Below are positions 43,001 to 55,346 of a stretch of 64,000 nucleotides of DNA, in pieces (the first letter of the stretch is position 1; each line of letters begins with the position of its first letter). Source of the stretch: Pyropia yezoensis. Taxonomy: Eukaryota; Rhodophyta; Bangiophyceae; Bangiales; Bangiaceae. Position numbers and translations under genes: made by a program. Where the stretch lies: assembly GCA_009829735.1 (NCBI GenBank), contig CM020618.1, forward strand, positions 5,578,882-5,642,881, in the 5' to 3' direction. Below the pieces are notes generated by a model. The model did not search any database and was not told the origin of the DNA. It worked only from the letters and a program-made list of their open reading frames with translations.

Positions 43001-44045
43001 CCTGGTCATCTGTGACCGCTTCACGAAACTTACGCGAGCGATCCCACTGGCAGAGATCACGGCCATGTCGGTCGTGTCAGCCTTCCTAGATCACTGGGTT
43101 GCCGCGTATGGCATCCCAGATAGTACACTATCGGACAATGGACCGCAATTTTCGTCGGTACTGTTTCAGGGAGTGCTGGATATGTTGGGGGTTAAGGCAA
43201 ACTATGCCACCCCCTACCACCCACAAACTAATGGGCAGGTGGAGCGCTTCAACAAAACTATTGTTAGGCAGCTGCGCCACTATGTGAGTGAGCACGTGAA
43301 GACGTGGGACCAATACATTTCTATTCTTACTACCGCCTACAATTCGCAGGTTCACTCATCTACAGGGGAAGTACCCCTCGCTTTTGCGACCCCCCGTCGC
43401 GTGCGGTCTATTGCCGTGCGGCGGTCGCTCCCAACTACGGAGGATGGTGGCAGTACGCCTACTCCTACTGAGAGTAAGGCGGAGTTCGCTGCTAGGCTTG
43501 AAAACCTCATCCCTAAAGTCAGGGCTGAGATGGACAAAGCACAAAAGCGCTACAAGCGTACCATTGACAAAAAGGTGCGCAATGCTAAGCACGTCCCCGA
43601 GCAGGGTGACTGGGTGCTGGTACACTCGCACACCCCAACTGGGGGTAAGCTGGTATTCCACACGAAGGGACCGTACCAGGTCCTTCGTACTGATGGGCGG
43701 CGCTTCACCATCGAAAGTGACGATGGGGTCCGCACAGTGAACGGACAGGACGTGGTCAAAGTTGCACCACCGCCTGCAGGCGACCCATCTTGGGCGCGTG
43801 CTTTGGAATCGTGGCGCCTCACCTCACTGCCTGCGGCCAAACAGGGCCCGCAGGAGTACGTGTTCGATAAGTTCATCGACCACGGATGGGATGAAGACAC
43901 TGACCGCCTCATGTTGAGGGTGCGTTGGTTTGGCTACAAAGCCAAGGACGATACGTGGGAGTATGTGGAGGACCTTCCCGCTGAGAAGGTCCGGGCGTAC
44001 TGTGCCCGGAATGAGATAGACCCTAACAGCCCTCCCTCAACGTGA
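40062..44045 (+). pseudogene. pol: E2 pol: protease, RT, RNase H, integrase, chromodomain
   Basis: Starts in ATGA overlap with the gag stop, one frame back. The protease has the active-site motif LDTGSGASLI near residue 90. RT, RNase H, integrase and chromodomain follow with the same motifs as in E1 (YLDDIIVFS, AMDILGPLP, LSDNGPQF, DDTWEYV). The region carries about one break and is otherwise open. The overlap suggests termination-reinitiation or -1 frameshifting for pol expression, both known among LTR elements. Confidence 0.9.
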
Positions 44046-44156
44046 GGGAAGGCCGAGCAACAGTGCCAAGAGAGTGCTTCAAGTCGAAGTGGTACGCAGA
44101 GTGGCTTTTAACTACAGCCCTAACCCTCACACTCTCACAACAAAGGCAGCTGCCAA

Positions 44157-45277
44157 CTAGGCACGCATGCTAGACTCTCCCACTCCACGGCCCTCGCCCT
44201 CACATGGAGGCGAGCGGCGAGACCCACGCCGATAACGGTTTCCACTCGTTGGAAGGGGCGGCGGCTCCAAGTCGGAACCGTCGCGCCCCTCACGGGCGCG
44301 CAAGTGGTGCCGACCGTGGCCACTCTTCTGCCTGGTCTTGCGCGCAAGTTTGCGACGAAGACGCTGGACAGACTCCGTCTTCGACGGGGTAGAGGACTCC
44401 GAAACGGAGTAAGACAACTCGTCTTCCGACACGGAGGGAGAGCGCCGCGAGTGTCGGCGACGACGGCGAGGAGGCGAGTATGCCCGGCTCGCGCGACGTT
44501 TGCCACGCCCAAGTGGGGCTAGCTGGGGCATAATAGCCCCAATGCGAGCCAACTCGGCTGTCATAAACTCCGCCACCGACTCGCAACTCGCGGTCGCCAC
44601 TGCAGTACGAACGCGCTCCTCAAGTTAAGGAGTCTCGGAACTCTGTAGGGTTGCGGTCGACGCGGCCAACCAGGAAATGGTGCGCACCATCGTGGTGATC
44701 ATCATCTCTGAGGTTAGAGGCGTGGGCGGTAACACCAACTTGGGGTATACCGTCAGGAGAGTGGCCCCCAAGTTGGGGGACACCGGGGTGGAAGACTCCA
44801 CGGCCACGCTGATCGGGATTTTCCCGTGAGGTTGGAAAGGAACAGGAGGAGGCGGAGGGGCCCGCCGAGGTGGCGGTACCCGGGTGTAACTGCGACCCCG
44901 ACTTGGGGCCCCCGCAGTAGGTTGAGTCATATGGTCATCATATGAGGGCACAGCCATAACTATGGGCTTGTCCGGGGGTGGCGCAGTGTGGCGATCCACC
45001 CCCGGGGCATACGGGTAGTCCCCGATGCCCAACCCCTCTCGTAGGACCACACGGCCGTCGTGAAGTTCACGAGCGACCCACACGAACTGGCGAAGTGCGC
45101 CATCGTCCTTGGGCCCACGAGTGGGGCGGCGCAACTTGTGCTCAATGCTCTCCCACTCAATGAACTGATGGAGCCGGAGCATCTCCTCAAGTAGAGTGAG
45201 TTGTCCTGATGAGCACCCCTCAGCAACTAGCTGAGGGGTGAGCTGTTCCAAACCTTGGATGAGCCGGAGGGGGAGAT
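44157..45277 (-). pseudogene. E2 antisense ORF, second half
   Basis: C-terminal half of the family's antisense ORF, from the target duplication GAGAT to the stop near the pol end, including the Pro-rich linker and the Arg/Ser tail. Broken about once besides the E3 insertion. Confidence 0.85.
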
Positions 45278-45746
45278 TGTGGCAAAAACCACATGCACAC
45301 ACGGCACCCAAGTTGGGGCGGTGTGCTACGGCTGCCTCCCGTGTCGGGGGAACCGGAAGAAGTGCAAGGCGCACACACTCTGTCCCTGTTGTGGGGCAAA
45401 CCCCCCACGGACAAACAAGAGGATGGTGTGTGGTCCAACAGTTTCTTGGTCGGGACGGGGACGCAGGGCCAAGCCCCGCTGTCCCTCCCCTTATCCCCCC
45501 AGGGTCCACTCAGAATCTCGCCACTCAGAATCTCCCACCCCAGCACCTGCCCACCGGGCCACACGAAAATTCAAGACGATAAATGCAGAAAACCCTCAAA
45601 TCCAAGTTGGATTTACTACTAAGCTAACTATCCCAAACTTAGGGAATATGGACCCAAATGCAGGGGGAGGAACGGATCAGGCTAGTGGCCTGCCGCCCCT
45701 TGCATGGCACGTGTTGCCCCCCTACCTGGGGCTCAATACTGCCACA
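45278..45746 (-). repeat. 3' LTR of E3
   Basis: 469 bp, minus orientation, with intact TGTGGCA/TGCCACA ends. Flanked on the left by GAGAT, the complement of ATCTC at 37526-37530. Confidence 0.93.
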
Positions 45747-46084
45747 CTCCCCTCTCCTCAGTTCCGACGGACCCGGTCGGCCCTGTGAGGGGGTGCGTAA
45801 ACGCCCGTCTCGGCGTTGGGGGCGCGACTTGCTGTCCCCCATCGAGTACGTAACGCGGATGTGGAGGCGGTCACGTTGACCGCCCCTCTCCTCAAGCTTG
45901 CCCACTCGGCAGCTTGCTCTCCTCAGTTCACACTTCACCATCACCACCACCTCCCCTTCACCTTCCACTGGGCCGCCCCACGCTGGGGAGGCCACCCGTA
46001 TACCCACGATCCGAGTCCCCCTCAACTCGAGGCGGGTCTCGTGCCACGATAGTCAGAGCGTCTCTCCCCAACTTGGGGGGAGCC

Positions 46085-48028
46085 ATGGCGACCCCGGGAG
46101 TGGAGACGGACTCTCTAGATGAGCGTATGGAGGACACAACCTACGGTGCAGCACCCGCCGGGACTTCCGGCGGGGGCTCCGCGATCGCTCCGGGGGATGG
46201 GACTCCCGCGTCACCCGGCTTTGGGTTGACGGCGGGATCTCCCCCGGAGGCGGGACAAGTTGTCCCGCGTGAGGCCTTGGGGCGGTGGTTTTACCCCGCT
46301 TGGCCTCTCTATGAGGAGGGGTTGACTGTTCTTCGCTGTGGCCGACTTGGCGCAGCGATGGGTCGGGTATGGGATCGCCTACGGGAGAAGTATTCCCGTA
46401 GGGTCGGGTTCCTTGCCGGCTTCAGGACGGACCAGTTTGCCTTCCTGGACGACGACGAGGTTGAGGACGTCCAGCGTGCCGAGGCCATGGTGGACCGCGG
46501 GGGAACTATCCCGGGTCCCGGCGACTTGCCGACCTTCACGTGGGACGCTGTGGCAACTCGCCCACCGTACCTCCACGAGGCCGATCCGCGCACTCATCAC
46601 TTTGATGTGCGGATGGAGAAAGACTTCCGGCGAGGTCCCTACTTGGTGACCTCGGCTCAACTTGAGTTTTCTCAACAGTCTGCTGCCAGCAAGGAGCAGT
46701 ACTATCCAAAAAAGCCCGAGTGGTGGCCTCAAGTTGAGGTCCCCTACGGGTTCCCGGCGTTGTTGCCACGGTTGCTTGACCACTTCGGCTCCGTCATGTT
46801 AACGGCTGCCCCTGATAACCTGATGTGGGCCATGTTGGCCACCCAGTGGCTCCTCGAGGTCATGTCGACCTGGGTGTCTTGTGTTCAGCGGCGGGGGATG
46901 CTCTGGCATCTCCCCCTCCGGCTCATCCAAGGTTTGGAACAGCTCACCCCTCAGCTAGTTGCTGAGGGGTGCTCATCAGGACAACTCACTCTACTTGAGG
47001 AGATGCTCCGGCTCCATCAGTTCATTGAGTGGGAGAGCATTGAGCACAAGTTGCGCCGCCCCACTCGTGGGCCCAAGGACGATGGCGCACTTCGCCAGTT
47101 CGTGTGGGTCGCTCGTGAACTTCACGACGGCCGGGTGATCCTACGAGAGGGGTTGGGCATCGGGAACTACCCGTATGCCCCGGGGGTGGGTCGCCACACT
47201 GCGCCACCCCCGGACAAGCCCATAGTTATGGCCGTGCCGTCCTATGATGACCATATGACTCAACCTACTGCGGGGGCCCCAAGTCGGGGTCGCAGTTACA
47301 CCCGGGTACCGCCACCTCGGCGGGCCCCTCCGCCTCCTCCTGTTCCTTTCCAACCTCACGGGAAAATCCCGATCAGCGTGGCCGTGGAGTCTTCCACCCC
47401 GGTGTCCCCCAACTTGGGGGCCACCCTCCTGACGGTATACCCCAAGTTGGTGTTACCGCCCACGCCTCTAACCTCAGAGATGATGATCACCACGATGGTG
47501 CGCACCATTTCCTGGTTGGCCGCGTCGACCGCAACCCTACAGAGTTCCGAGACTCCTTAACTTGAGGAGCGCGTTCGTACTGCAGTGGCGACCGCGAGTT
47601 GCGAGTCGGTGGCGGAGTTTATGACAGCCGAGTTGGCTCGCATTGGGGCTATTATGCCCCAGCTAGCCCCACTTGGGCGTGGCAAACGTCGCGCGAGCCG
47701 GGCATACTCGCCTCCTCGCCGTCGTCGCCGACACTCGCGGCGCTCTCCCTCCGTATCGGAAGACGAGTTGTCTTACTCCGTTTCGGAGTCCTCTACCCCG
47801 TCGAAGACGGAGTCTGTCCAGCGTCTGCGTCGCAAACTTGCGCGCAAGACCAGGCAGAAGAGTGGCCACGGTCGGCACCACTTGCGCGCCCGTGAGGGGC
47901 GCGACGGTTCCGACTTGGAGCCGCCGCCCCCTCCAACGAGTGGAGACCGTTATTGGCGTGTGTCTCGCCGCTCGCCTCCACGTGAGGGCGAGGGCCGTGG
48001 AGTGGGAGAGTCTAGCATGCGTGCCTAG
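46085..48028 (+). pseudogene. E3 antisense ORF
   Basis: Full-length counterpart of the E1 antisense ORF, with the GCCATGGC start, the Trp/Tyr-rich middle and the RS-like tail. About one break. An upstream in-frame ATG lies at 45914. Confidence 0.85.
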
Positions 48029-48139
48029 TTGGCAGCTGCCTTTGTTGTGAGAGTGTGAGGGTTAGGGCTGTAGTTAAAAGCCACTCTGCGTACCACTTCG
48101 ACTTGAAGCACTCTCTTGGCACTGTTGCTCGGCCTTCCC

Positions 48140-51100
48140 TCACGTTGAGGGAGGGCTGTTAGGGTCTATCTCATTCCGGGCACAGTACGCCCGGACCTTC
48201 TCAGCGGGAAGGTCCTCCACATACTCCCACGTATCGTCCTTGGCTTTGTAGCCAAACCAACGCACCCTCAACATGAGGCGGTCAGTGTCTTCATCCCATC
48301 CGTGGTCGATGAACTTATCGAACACGTACTCCTGCGGGCCCTGTTTGGCCGCAGGCAGTGAGGTGAGGCGCCACGATTCCAAAGCACGCGCCCAAGATGG
48401 GTCGCCTGCAGGCGGTGGTGCAACTTTGACCACGTCCTGTCCGTTCACTGTGCGGACCCCATCGTCACTTTCGATGGTGAAGCGCCGCCCATCAGTACGA
48501 AGGACCTGGTACGGTCCCTTCGTGTGGAATACCAGCTTACCCCCAGTTGGGGTGTGCGAGTGTACCAGCACCCAGTCACCCTGCTCGGGGACGTGCTTAG
48601 CATTGCGCACCTTTTTGTCAATGGTACGCTTGTAGCGCTTTTGTGCTTTGTCCATCTCAGCCCTGACTTTAGGGATGAGGTTTTCAAGCCTAGCAGCGAA
48701 CTCCGCCTTACTCTCAGTAGGAGTAGGCGTACTGCCACCATCCTCCGTAGTTGGGAGCGACCGCCGCACGGCAATAGACCGCACGCGACGGGGGGTCGCA
48801 AAAGCGAGGGGTACTTCCCCTGTAGATGAGTGAACCTGCGAATTGTAGGCGGTAGTAAGAATAGAAATGTATTGGTCCCACGTCTTCACGTGCTCACTCA
48901 CATAGTGGCGCAGCTGCCTAACAATAGTTTTGTTGAAGCGCTCCACCTGCCCATTAGTTTGTGGGTGGTAGGGGGTGGCATAGTTTGCCTTAACCCCCAA
49001 CATATCCAGCACTCCCTGAAACAGTACCGACGAAAATTGCGGTCCATTGTCCGATAGTGTACTATCTGGGATGCCATACGCGGCAACCCAGTGATCTAGG
49101 AAGGCTGACACGACCGACATGGCCGTGATCTCTGCCAGTGGGATCGCTCGCGTAAGTTTCGTGAAGCGGTCACAGATGACCAGGAGGTACTGGTTGCCCT
49201 CCTCGGTCACTGGCAGTGGCCCAAGGATGTCCATCGCCAACGCGGCGAAGGGCTCCTTGGCCGGGAACAATAGCATAGCCGTACTAGGCCGCCGTTCCAT
49301 CAGACGGTTCTGTGCACAACTTGTGCAGGCAGCCACCCAACTATAGATGTCCACCACCATGGACGGCCAGTAGTTTCTGGTACTCAGGGTCTGGTACAGT
49401 TTACTAGACCCCAGGTGTCCACCCGTGGGAGCGTTGTGCTCCCTCTCAAGGATACTGACCTTGAGGGATGTGGGGACGACAAGTTGTTCGGTCCCCTGGA
49501 ATACCCCCCTCCTCATGAGGAGGCCATCCTCTTCCAAGAAGAACCGCGTCTCCGCCACTGTATCCAGTGTATCCCTCTGCGACTTGCAGAAGGGATCCTC
49601 GGCCTGGGCCTTCACCACCTCGTCCAGGGACAGGGGCAAGTACTTCTTGTTCCCTGGCGCCTCGGGGTTCAACGCCTGACCCGAGCGCGTGACTACCCCC
49701 ACGATGGGGATGTCCTCATCGACGGGGTTAGTGGCCAGCCCCTCGGTAGGTACCCGAGAGAAGCCGTCGGCAGGGGCACGTTGCCTGCCAGGTCGGTACT
49801 CAATGTCAAAGTTGAAGGGTGCCAGTCGCACCCTCCACCGATTGAGACGAGTGTTCGTACAGTCCGTCTTAAAGATGAACTGCGACGCGCGGTGGTCACA
49901 GCGGATGAGGAACTTCTCACCCTCTAGGAAGTGACGAAGTGACGTCACCGCCCACACCACTGTGAGTCCTTCCAACTCGGTGACTCCGTAGTTCTTCTCG
50001 GCCGAGTTCAGCCCCTTACTAAAGTATCCCACCGGCAAGTACTCCTTGTCCGGCTGCTGCTGAAGCAACACACAACCAAGTTGGTCGTAGCTAGCGTCCA
50101 CGTCCAGGATGTAGTGGCCTCCCAACCTGGGAATAGCCAAGATGGGGGGCTTCAGCAGAAGGTCCCGAAGAGTCTCAAAGGATTCCTGCTCCACCCGACT
50201 TGGGGGAGGTAGGTTCTTCGGGAGCGTTGAGCTCACTAACTCATTCAACGGCTTCGCCACCTTGGCGAAGCCCTTGGTGAAACGTCGGTACACGCTACAC
50301 ATCCCGAGGAAGCTCCTCATCTCGGTCTGGGTCCGGGGGTACTGAGCCTTACGAATGGCCCTCAAGTTCTTCTCGTTAACACTGAGACGCCCCGGACGGA
50401 CAACATGTCCCAAGTACTCCACCTCTTGAGTGAAGAGGTGGCACTTACTCGCCTTCAGCGACACACCGGCGTCAGCAAGTAGCTTGAACACCTGGCCAAG
50501 ATGGCCAATGTGTTCTTCCGGACTTCGGGAGAACACAATGATATCGTCTAGGTACACAAGACAGATCTGCCACCGTACTCCGGCCAGAATCATGTCCATA
50601 GCGCGCTGGAAAGTTGCCGGCGCGTTACACAGACCAAACGGTAGGCGCTTGCACTGGTAGGTTACCACAGTGACAGGTAAAGGTAGTTTTATGCCTGTCC
50701 TCCGGGGCAATGGGAATTTGCCAGTACCCCCGCGTTACAGTCCAGGGTAGAGAACACGTTCCGCCTCCCCCAGAGAGTCCAGACAGTCGTCCATCCTAGG
50801 TAGGGGATAACTGTCCTTCACCGTGCTCTCGTTGAGCTTACGGCAGTCGATACAAAACCGGGGGGTCCCATCAACTTTGGGACGGTAACCACCGGACTCG
50901 CCCACTCGGCGTTGCTGGCCTCGATCACATCGAGGGCCTCCATGCGAGCAACTTGCTCCTTAACGAGGGCCCTTGAACGAGGTCCTCCCCTATACGGTTG
51001 TTGGCGTATAGGGGTGCACCGGGCTTCAACTCGATCCGGTGTTGGGTGGCTCTCATGAGTCCCAATTGACCATCCCACAACTTGTGATATTGGTCCAAGA

Positions 51101-52030
51101 GGCGTTCAACTTGAACCCTCAACTTGGGGGGGACACCCTGCATGTTCACATGGGGGCCGAGGAGAGGCGGCCGACTTGGCTTGATGCTTCTCCTTTCCGG
51201 ACTTCGGGTCGCCACTTGCGCCCGCGTTGAGGGTGACCGCTACTACCAGTCCCTCGTGTTGGTCGATATAGCCGAACTTGGCTCCCGACTTGAAGTACTG
51301 GGCGACAAGCTCAGGTTCATCACCTGTATCCTCCACAGGACTCCGGCTTTGGAGTCCATCGTGCCAAGGGCAACATGCACTTGGTGCTTGCGAGCAAGAC
51401 GGGGGTGAGGGTGCACCAACCCGTTCCCCGTAAAATCAGTTTACAACATCAACGTGCGCCACCGAGTTGGGGAGCAACGTGACTTTACGGGCTAGACGCA
51501 GGGTAGCAGAAAACCCTTCCCTCACAGAGCAAACAGGCTTCGACTGTGAAACTGTCACAGGAGCCACAGACTTTCCCTTACCAAGGATGGGGATAGTCTC
51601 CCCATTCATCAACTTGACCCAGTACTCAGGGCCACAAATCAAAGGCACTTGTGTAACAACATGGGGGGTACCCAGAAGCAGGGGTACCGATATATTCTCA
51701 ACTACGCCATAGGTCACGTCGACCTCATGGGTCCCCAACCTAGGTGGTGGGGGTCACGGCACCAACGATGGGAAGTACCCCACCATTGATGTCAATCATA
51801 TGGTCAGCTTTGGGCCTCCAGCGTTGGAGCTTCACCTCCTCTGGTAATAGCGACTTGCGTATCAAGGAGGCTCCTGACCCGGTATCAAGTACGATACGGG
51901 CACAACAGGCGCGGCCGGGGGCAAGTTGCACCCGTCCAGCCACCTGGAAGTTCTCACCCGTCAGCACCGCGATGACCCGACGTGGGTTTACGTTCTTAGG
52001 GAGTCCTACCCGAGGTGGGCGGACTCCCTT
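48140..52030 (-). pseudogene. pol: E3 pol region
   Basis: Protease to chromodomain on the minus strand, colinear with E2 pol and almost identical in its integrase part. The RT and protease part carries several breaks; sequence quality seems to fall towards the gap. The protease start lies in or beyond the gap. Confidence 0.88.
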
Positions 52031-52033
52031 AGG

Positions 52034-52533
52034 NNNNNNNNNNNNNNNNNNNNNNNNNNNNNNNNNNNNNNNNNNNNNNNNNNNNNNNNNNNNNNNNNNN
52101 NNNNNNNNNNNNNNNNNNNNNNNNNNNNNNNNNNNNNNNNNNNNNNNNNNNNNNNNNNNNNNNNNNNNNNNNNNNNNNNNNNNNNNNNNNNNNNNNNNNN
52201 NNNNNNNNNNNNNNNNNNNNNNNNNNNNNNNNNNNNNNNNNNNNNNNNNNNNNNNNNNNNNNNNNNNNNNNNNNNNNNNNNNNNNNNNNNNNNNNNNNNN
52301 NNNNNNNNNNNNNNNNNNNNNNNNNNNNNNNNNNNNNNNNNNNNNNNNNNNNNNNNNNNNNNNNNNNNNNNNNNNNNNNNNNNNNNNNNNNNNNNNNNNN
52401 NNNNNNNNNNNNNNNNNNNNNNNNNNNNNNNNNNNNNNNNNNNNNNNNNNNNNNNNNNNNNNNNNNNNNNNNNNNNNNNNNNNNNNNNNNNNNNNNNNNN
52501 NNNNNNNNNNNNNNNNNNNNNNNNNNNNNNNNN
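52034..52533. other. Assembly gap of exactly 500 N
   Basis: A run of exactly 500 N, the size used for gaps of unknown length. It falls between the protease region of E3 and the 3' LTR of E4, so both sides are the same repeat family. Confidence 0.98.
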
Positions 52534-52965
52534 CCAAGTTGGGGCGGTGTGCTAAGGGCTGCCTCCCGTGTCGGGGGAACCGGAAGAAGTGCAAGTCGCA
52601 CACACTCTGTCCCTGTTGTGGGGCAAACCCCAACGGACAAACAAGAGGATGGTGTGTGGTCCAACAGTTTCTGGTCGGACGGGGACGCAGGCCAAGCCCC
52701 GCTGTCCCTCCCCTTATCCCCCCAGGGTCCACTCAGAATCTCGCCACTCAGAATCTCCCACCCAGCACCTGCCCACCGGGCCACACGAAAATTCAAGACG
52801 ATAAATGCAGAAAACCCTCAAATCCAAGTTGGATTTACTACTAAGCTAACTATCCCAAACTTAGGAATACGGACCCAAATGCAGGGGAGGAACGGATCAG
52901 GCTAGTGGCCTGCCGCCCCTTGCATGGCACGTGTTGCCCCCCTACCTGGGGTCAATACTGCCACA
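52534..52965 (-). repeat. 3' LTR of E4, incomplete at the gap
   Basis: About 430 bp of the LTR; roughly its last 30 bp fall into the gap. At 52870 it has the base (G on the element strand) otherwise seen only in the 3' LTR of E1. Confidence 0.9.
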
Positions 52966-53296
52966 CTCCCCTCTCCTCAGTTCCGACCGACCCGGTCGGC
53001 CCTGTGAGGGGTGCGTAAACGCACGTCTCGGCGTTGGGGCGCGACTTGCTGTCCCCCGAGTAAGTAACGCGGATGTGGAGGCGGTCACGTTGACCGCCCC
53101 TCTCCTCAAGCTTGCCCACTCGGCAGCTTGCTCTCCTCAGTTCACACTTCACCATCACCACCACCTCCCCTTCACCTTCCACTGGGCCGCCCCACGCTGG
53201 GAGGCCACCCGTATACCCACGATCCGAGTCCCCCTCAACTCGAGGGGGTCTCGTGCTGCGATAGCCAGAGCGTCTCTCCCCAACTTGGGGAGAGCC

Positions 53297-55235
53297 ATGG
53301 CGACTCCGGGAGTGGAGACGGACTCTCTTGACGAGCGCATGGAGGACACCTCCTACGGGCAGCACCCGCCGGGACTTCCGGCGGGGGCTCCGCGATCGCT
53401 CCCGGGGACGGGACTCCCGCGTCGCCGGCTTTGGGTTGACGGCGGGGTCTCCCCCGGAGGCGGGACAAGTTGTCCCGCGTGAGGCCTTGGGGCGGTGGTT
53501 TTACCCCGCTTGGCCTCTCTATGAGGAGGGGCTGACTGTTCTTCGCTGTGGCCGACTTGGCGCAGCGATGGGCCGGGTATGGGACCGCCTACGGGAGAAG
53601 TATCCCCGTAGGTCGGGTTCCCTGCCGGCTTCAGGACGGACCAGTTTGCCTTCCTGGACGATGAGGAGGTTGAGGACGTTCAGCGTGCCAAGGCCATGGT
53701 GGACCGCGGGGGAACTATCCCGGGGTCCCGGCGACTTGCCGACCTTCACGTGGGACGCGCTGTGGCAACTCGCCCACCGTACCTCCACGAGGCCGATCCG
53801 CACACTCATCACTTTGATGTGCGGATGGAGAAAGACTTCCGGCGAGGTCCCTACTTGGTGACCTCGGCTCAACTTGAGTTTCTCAACAGTCTGCTGCCAG
53901 TAAGGAGCAGTACTATCCGAAAAGCCCGAGTGGTGGCCTCAAGTTGAGGTCCCCTACGGGTTCCCGGCGTTGTTGCCACGGTTGCTTGACCACTTCGGCT
54001 CCGTCATGTTGACGGCTGCCCCTGATCACCTGGTGTGGGCCATGTTGGCCACCCAGTGGCTCCTCGAGGTCATGTCGACCTGGGTGTCCTGTGTTCAGCG
54101 GCGGGGATGCTCTGGCATCTCCCCCTCCGGCTCTCCAAGGTTTGGAACAGCTCACCCCTCAGCTAGTTGCTGAGGGGTGCTCATCAGGACAACTCACTCT
54201 ACTTGAGGAGATGCTCCGGCTCCATAAGTTTATCGAGTGGGAGAGCATTGAGCACAAGTTGCGCCGCCCCACTCGTGGGCCCAAGGACGATGGCGCACTT
54301 CGCCAGTTCGTGTGGGTCGCTCGTGAACTTCACGACGGCCGTGTGGTCCTACGAGAGGGGTTGGGCATCGGGGACTACCCGTATGCCCCGGGGGTGGATC
54401 GCCACACTGCGCCACCCCCGGACAAGCCCATAGTTATGGCCGTGCCCCTCTATGATGACCATATGACTCAACCTACTGCGGGGGCCCCAAGTCGGGGTCG
54501 CAGTTACACCCGGGTACCGCCACCTCGGCGGGCCCCTCCGCTTCCTCCTGTTCCTTTCCAACCTCACGGGAACATCCCGATCAGCGTGGCCGTGGAGTCT
54601 TCCACCCCGGTGTCCCCCAACTTGGGGGCCACCCTCCTGACGGTATACCCCAAGTTGGTGTTGCCGCCCACGCCTCTAACCTCAGAGATGATGATCACCA
54701 CGTTGGTGCGCACCATTTCCTGGTTGGCCGCGTCGACCGCAACCCTACAGAGTTCCGAGACTCCTCAACTTGAGGAGCGCGTTCGTACTGCAGTGGCGAC
54801 CGCGAGTTGCGAGTCGGTGGCGGAGTTTATGACAGCCGAGTTGGCTCGCATTGGGGCTATTATGCCCCAGCCAGCCCCACTTGGGCGTGGCAAACGTCGC
54901 GCGAGCCGGGCATACTCGCCTCCTCGCCGTCGTCGCCGACACTCGCGGCGCTCTCCTTCCGTATCGGAAGACGAGTTGTCTTACTCCGTTTCGGAGTCCT
55001 CTACCCCGTCGGAGACGGAGTCTGTCCAGCGTCTGCGTCGCAAACTTGCGCGCAAGACCAGGCAGAAGAGTGGCCACGGTCGGCGCCACTTGCTCGACCG
55101 TGAGGGGCGCGACGGTTCCGACTTGGAGCCGCCGCCCCTCCAACGAGTGGAGACCGTTATCGGCGTGGGTCTCGCCGCTCGCCTCCACGTGAGGGCGAGG
55201 GCCGTGGAGTGGGAGAGTCTAGCATGCGTGCCTAG
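53297..55235 (+). pseudogene. E4 antisense ORF
   Basis: Counterpart of the E1 antisense ORF with the same start context, RS-like tail and stop. Shares E1-type variants (for example RLHKFIEWE and SETESVQ). Several small breaks. Confidence 0.85.
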
Positions 55236-55346
55236 TTGGTAGCTGCCTTTGTTGTGAGAGTGTGAGGGTTAGGGCTGTAGTTAAAAGCCACTCTGCGTAC
55301 CACTTCGACTTGAAGCACTCTCTTGGCACTGTTGCTCGGCCTTCCC

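Larger units (their letters stand above)
35896..45277 (+). mobile_element. Gypsy element E2, split by E3 and rearranged
   Basis: Parts seen: an LTR (35896-36364, minus orientation), the first half of the antisense ORF region (36365-37530), an LTR (37531-37999, plus orientation), gag (38095-40065), pol (40062-44045) and the second half of the antisense ORF region (44046-45277). The two halves meet a 5-bp target duplication (ATCTC at 37526-37530 and its complement GAGAT at 45273-45277), so E3 was inserted into E2 in this ORF. The halves now lie in opposite orientations, as expected after inversion between the 5' LTRs of E2 and E3. Apart from this the element looks nearly whole, with about one further break, and it is young. 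It was itself inserted into the hAT gene on the left. Confidence 0.8.
45278..52033 (-). mobile_element. Gypsy element E3, inserted into E2, cut by the gap
   Basis: Minus-strand copy: 3' LTR (45278-45746), antisense ORF region (46085-48028), pol (48140-52030). The gag and 5' LTR parts would lie in the 500-N gap. Its 3' LTR borders the GAGAT target duplication inside the E2 antisense ORF. The sequence is nearly identical to E2 and carries several breaks, more towards the gap. Confidence 0.88.

Noticed and set aside
51740-52844. ORFs running through the N block
   Set aside because: They exist only because N codons are not read as stops.
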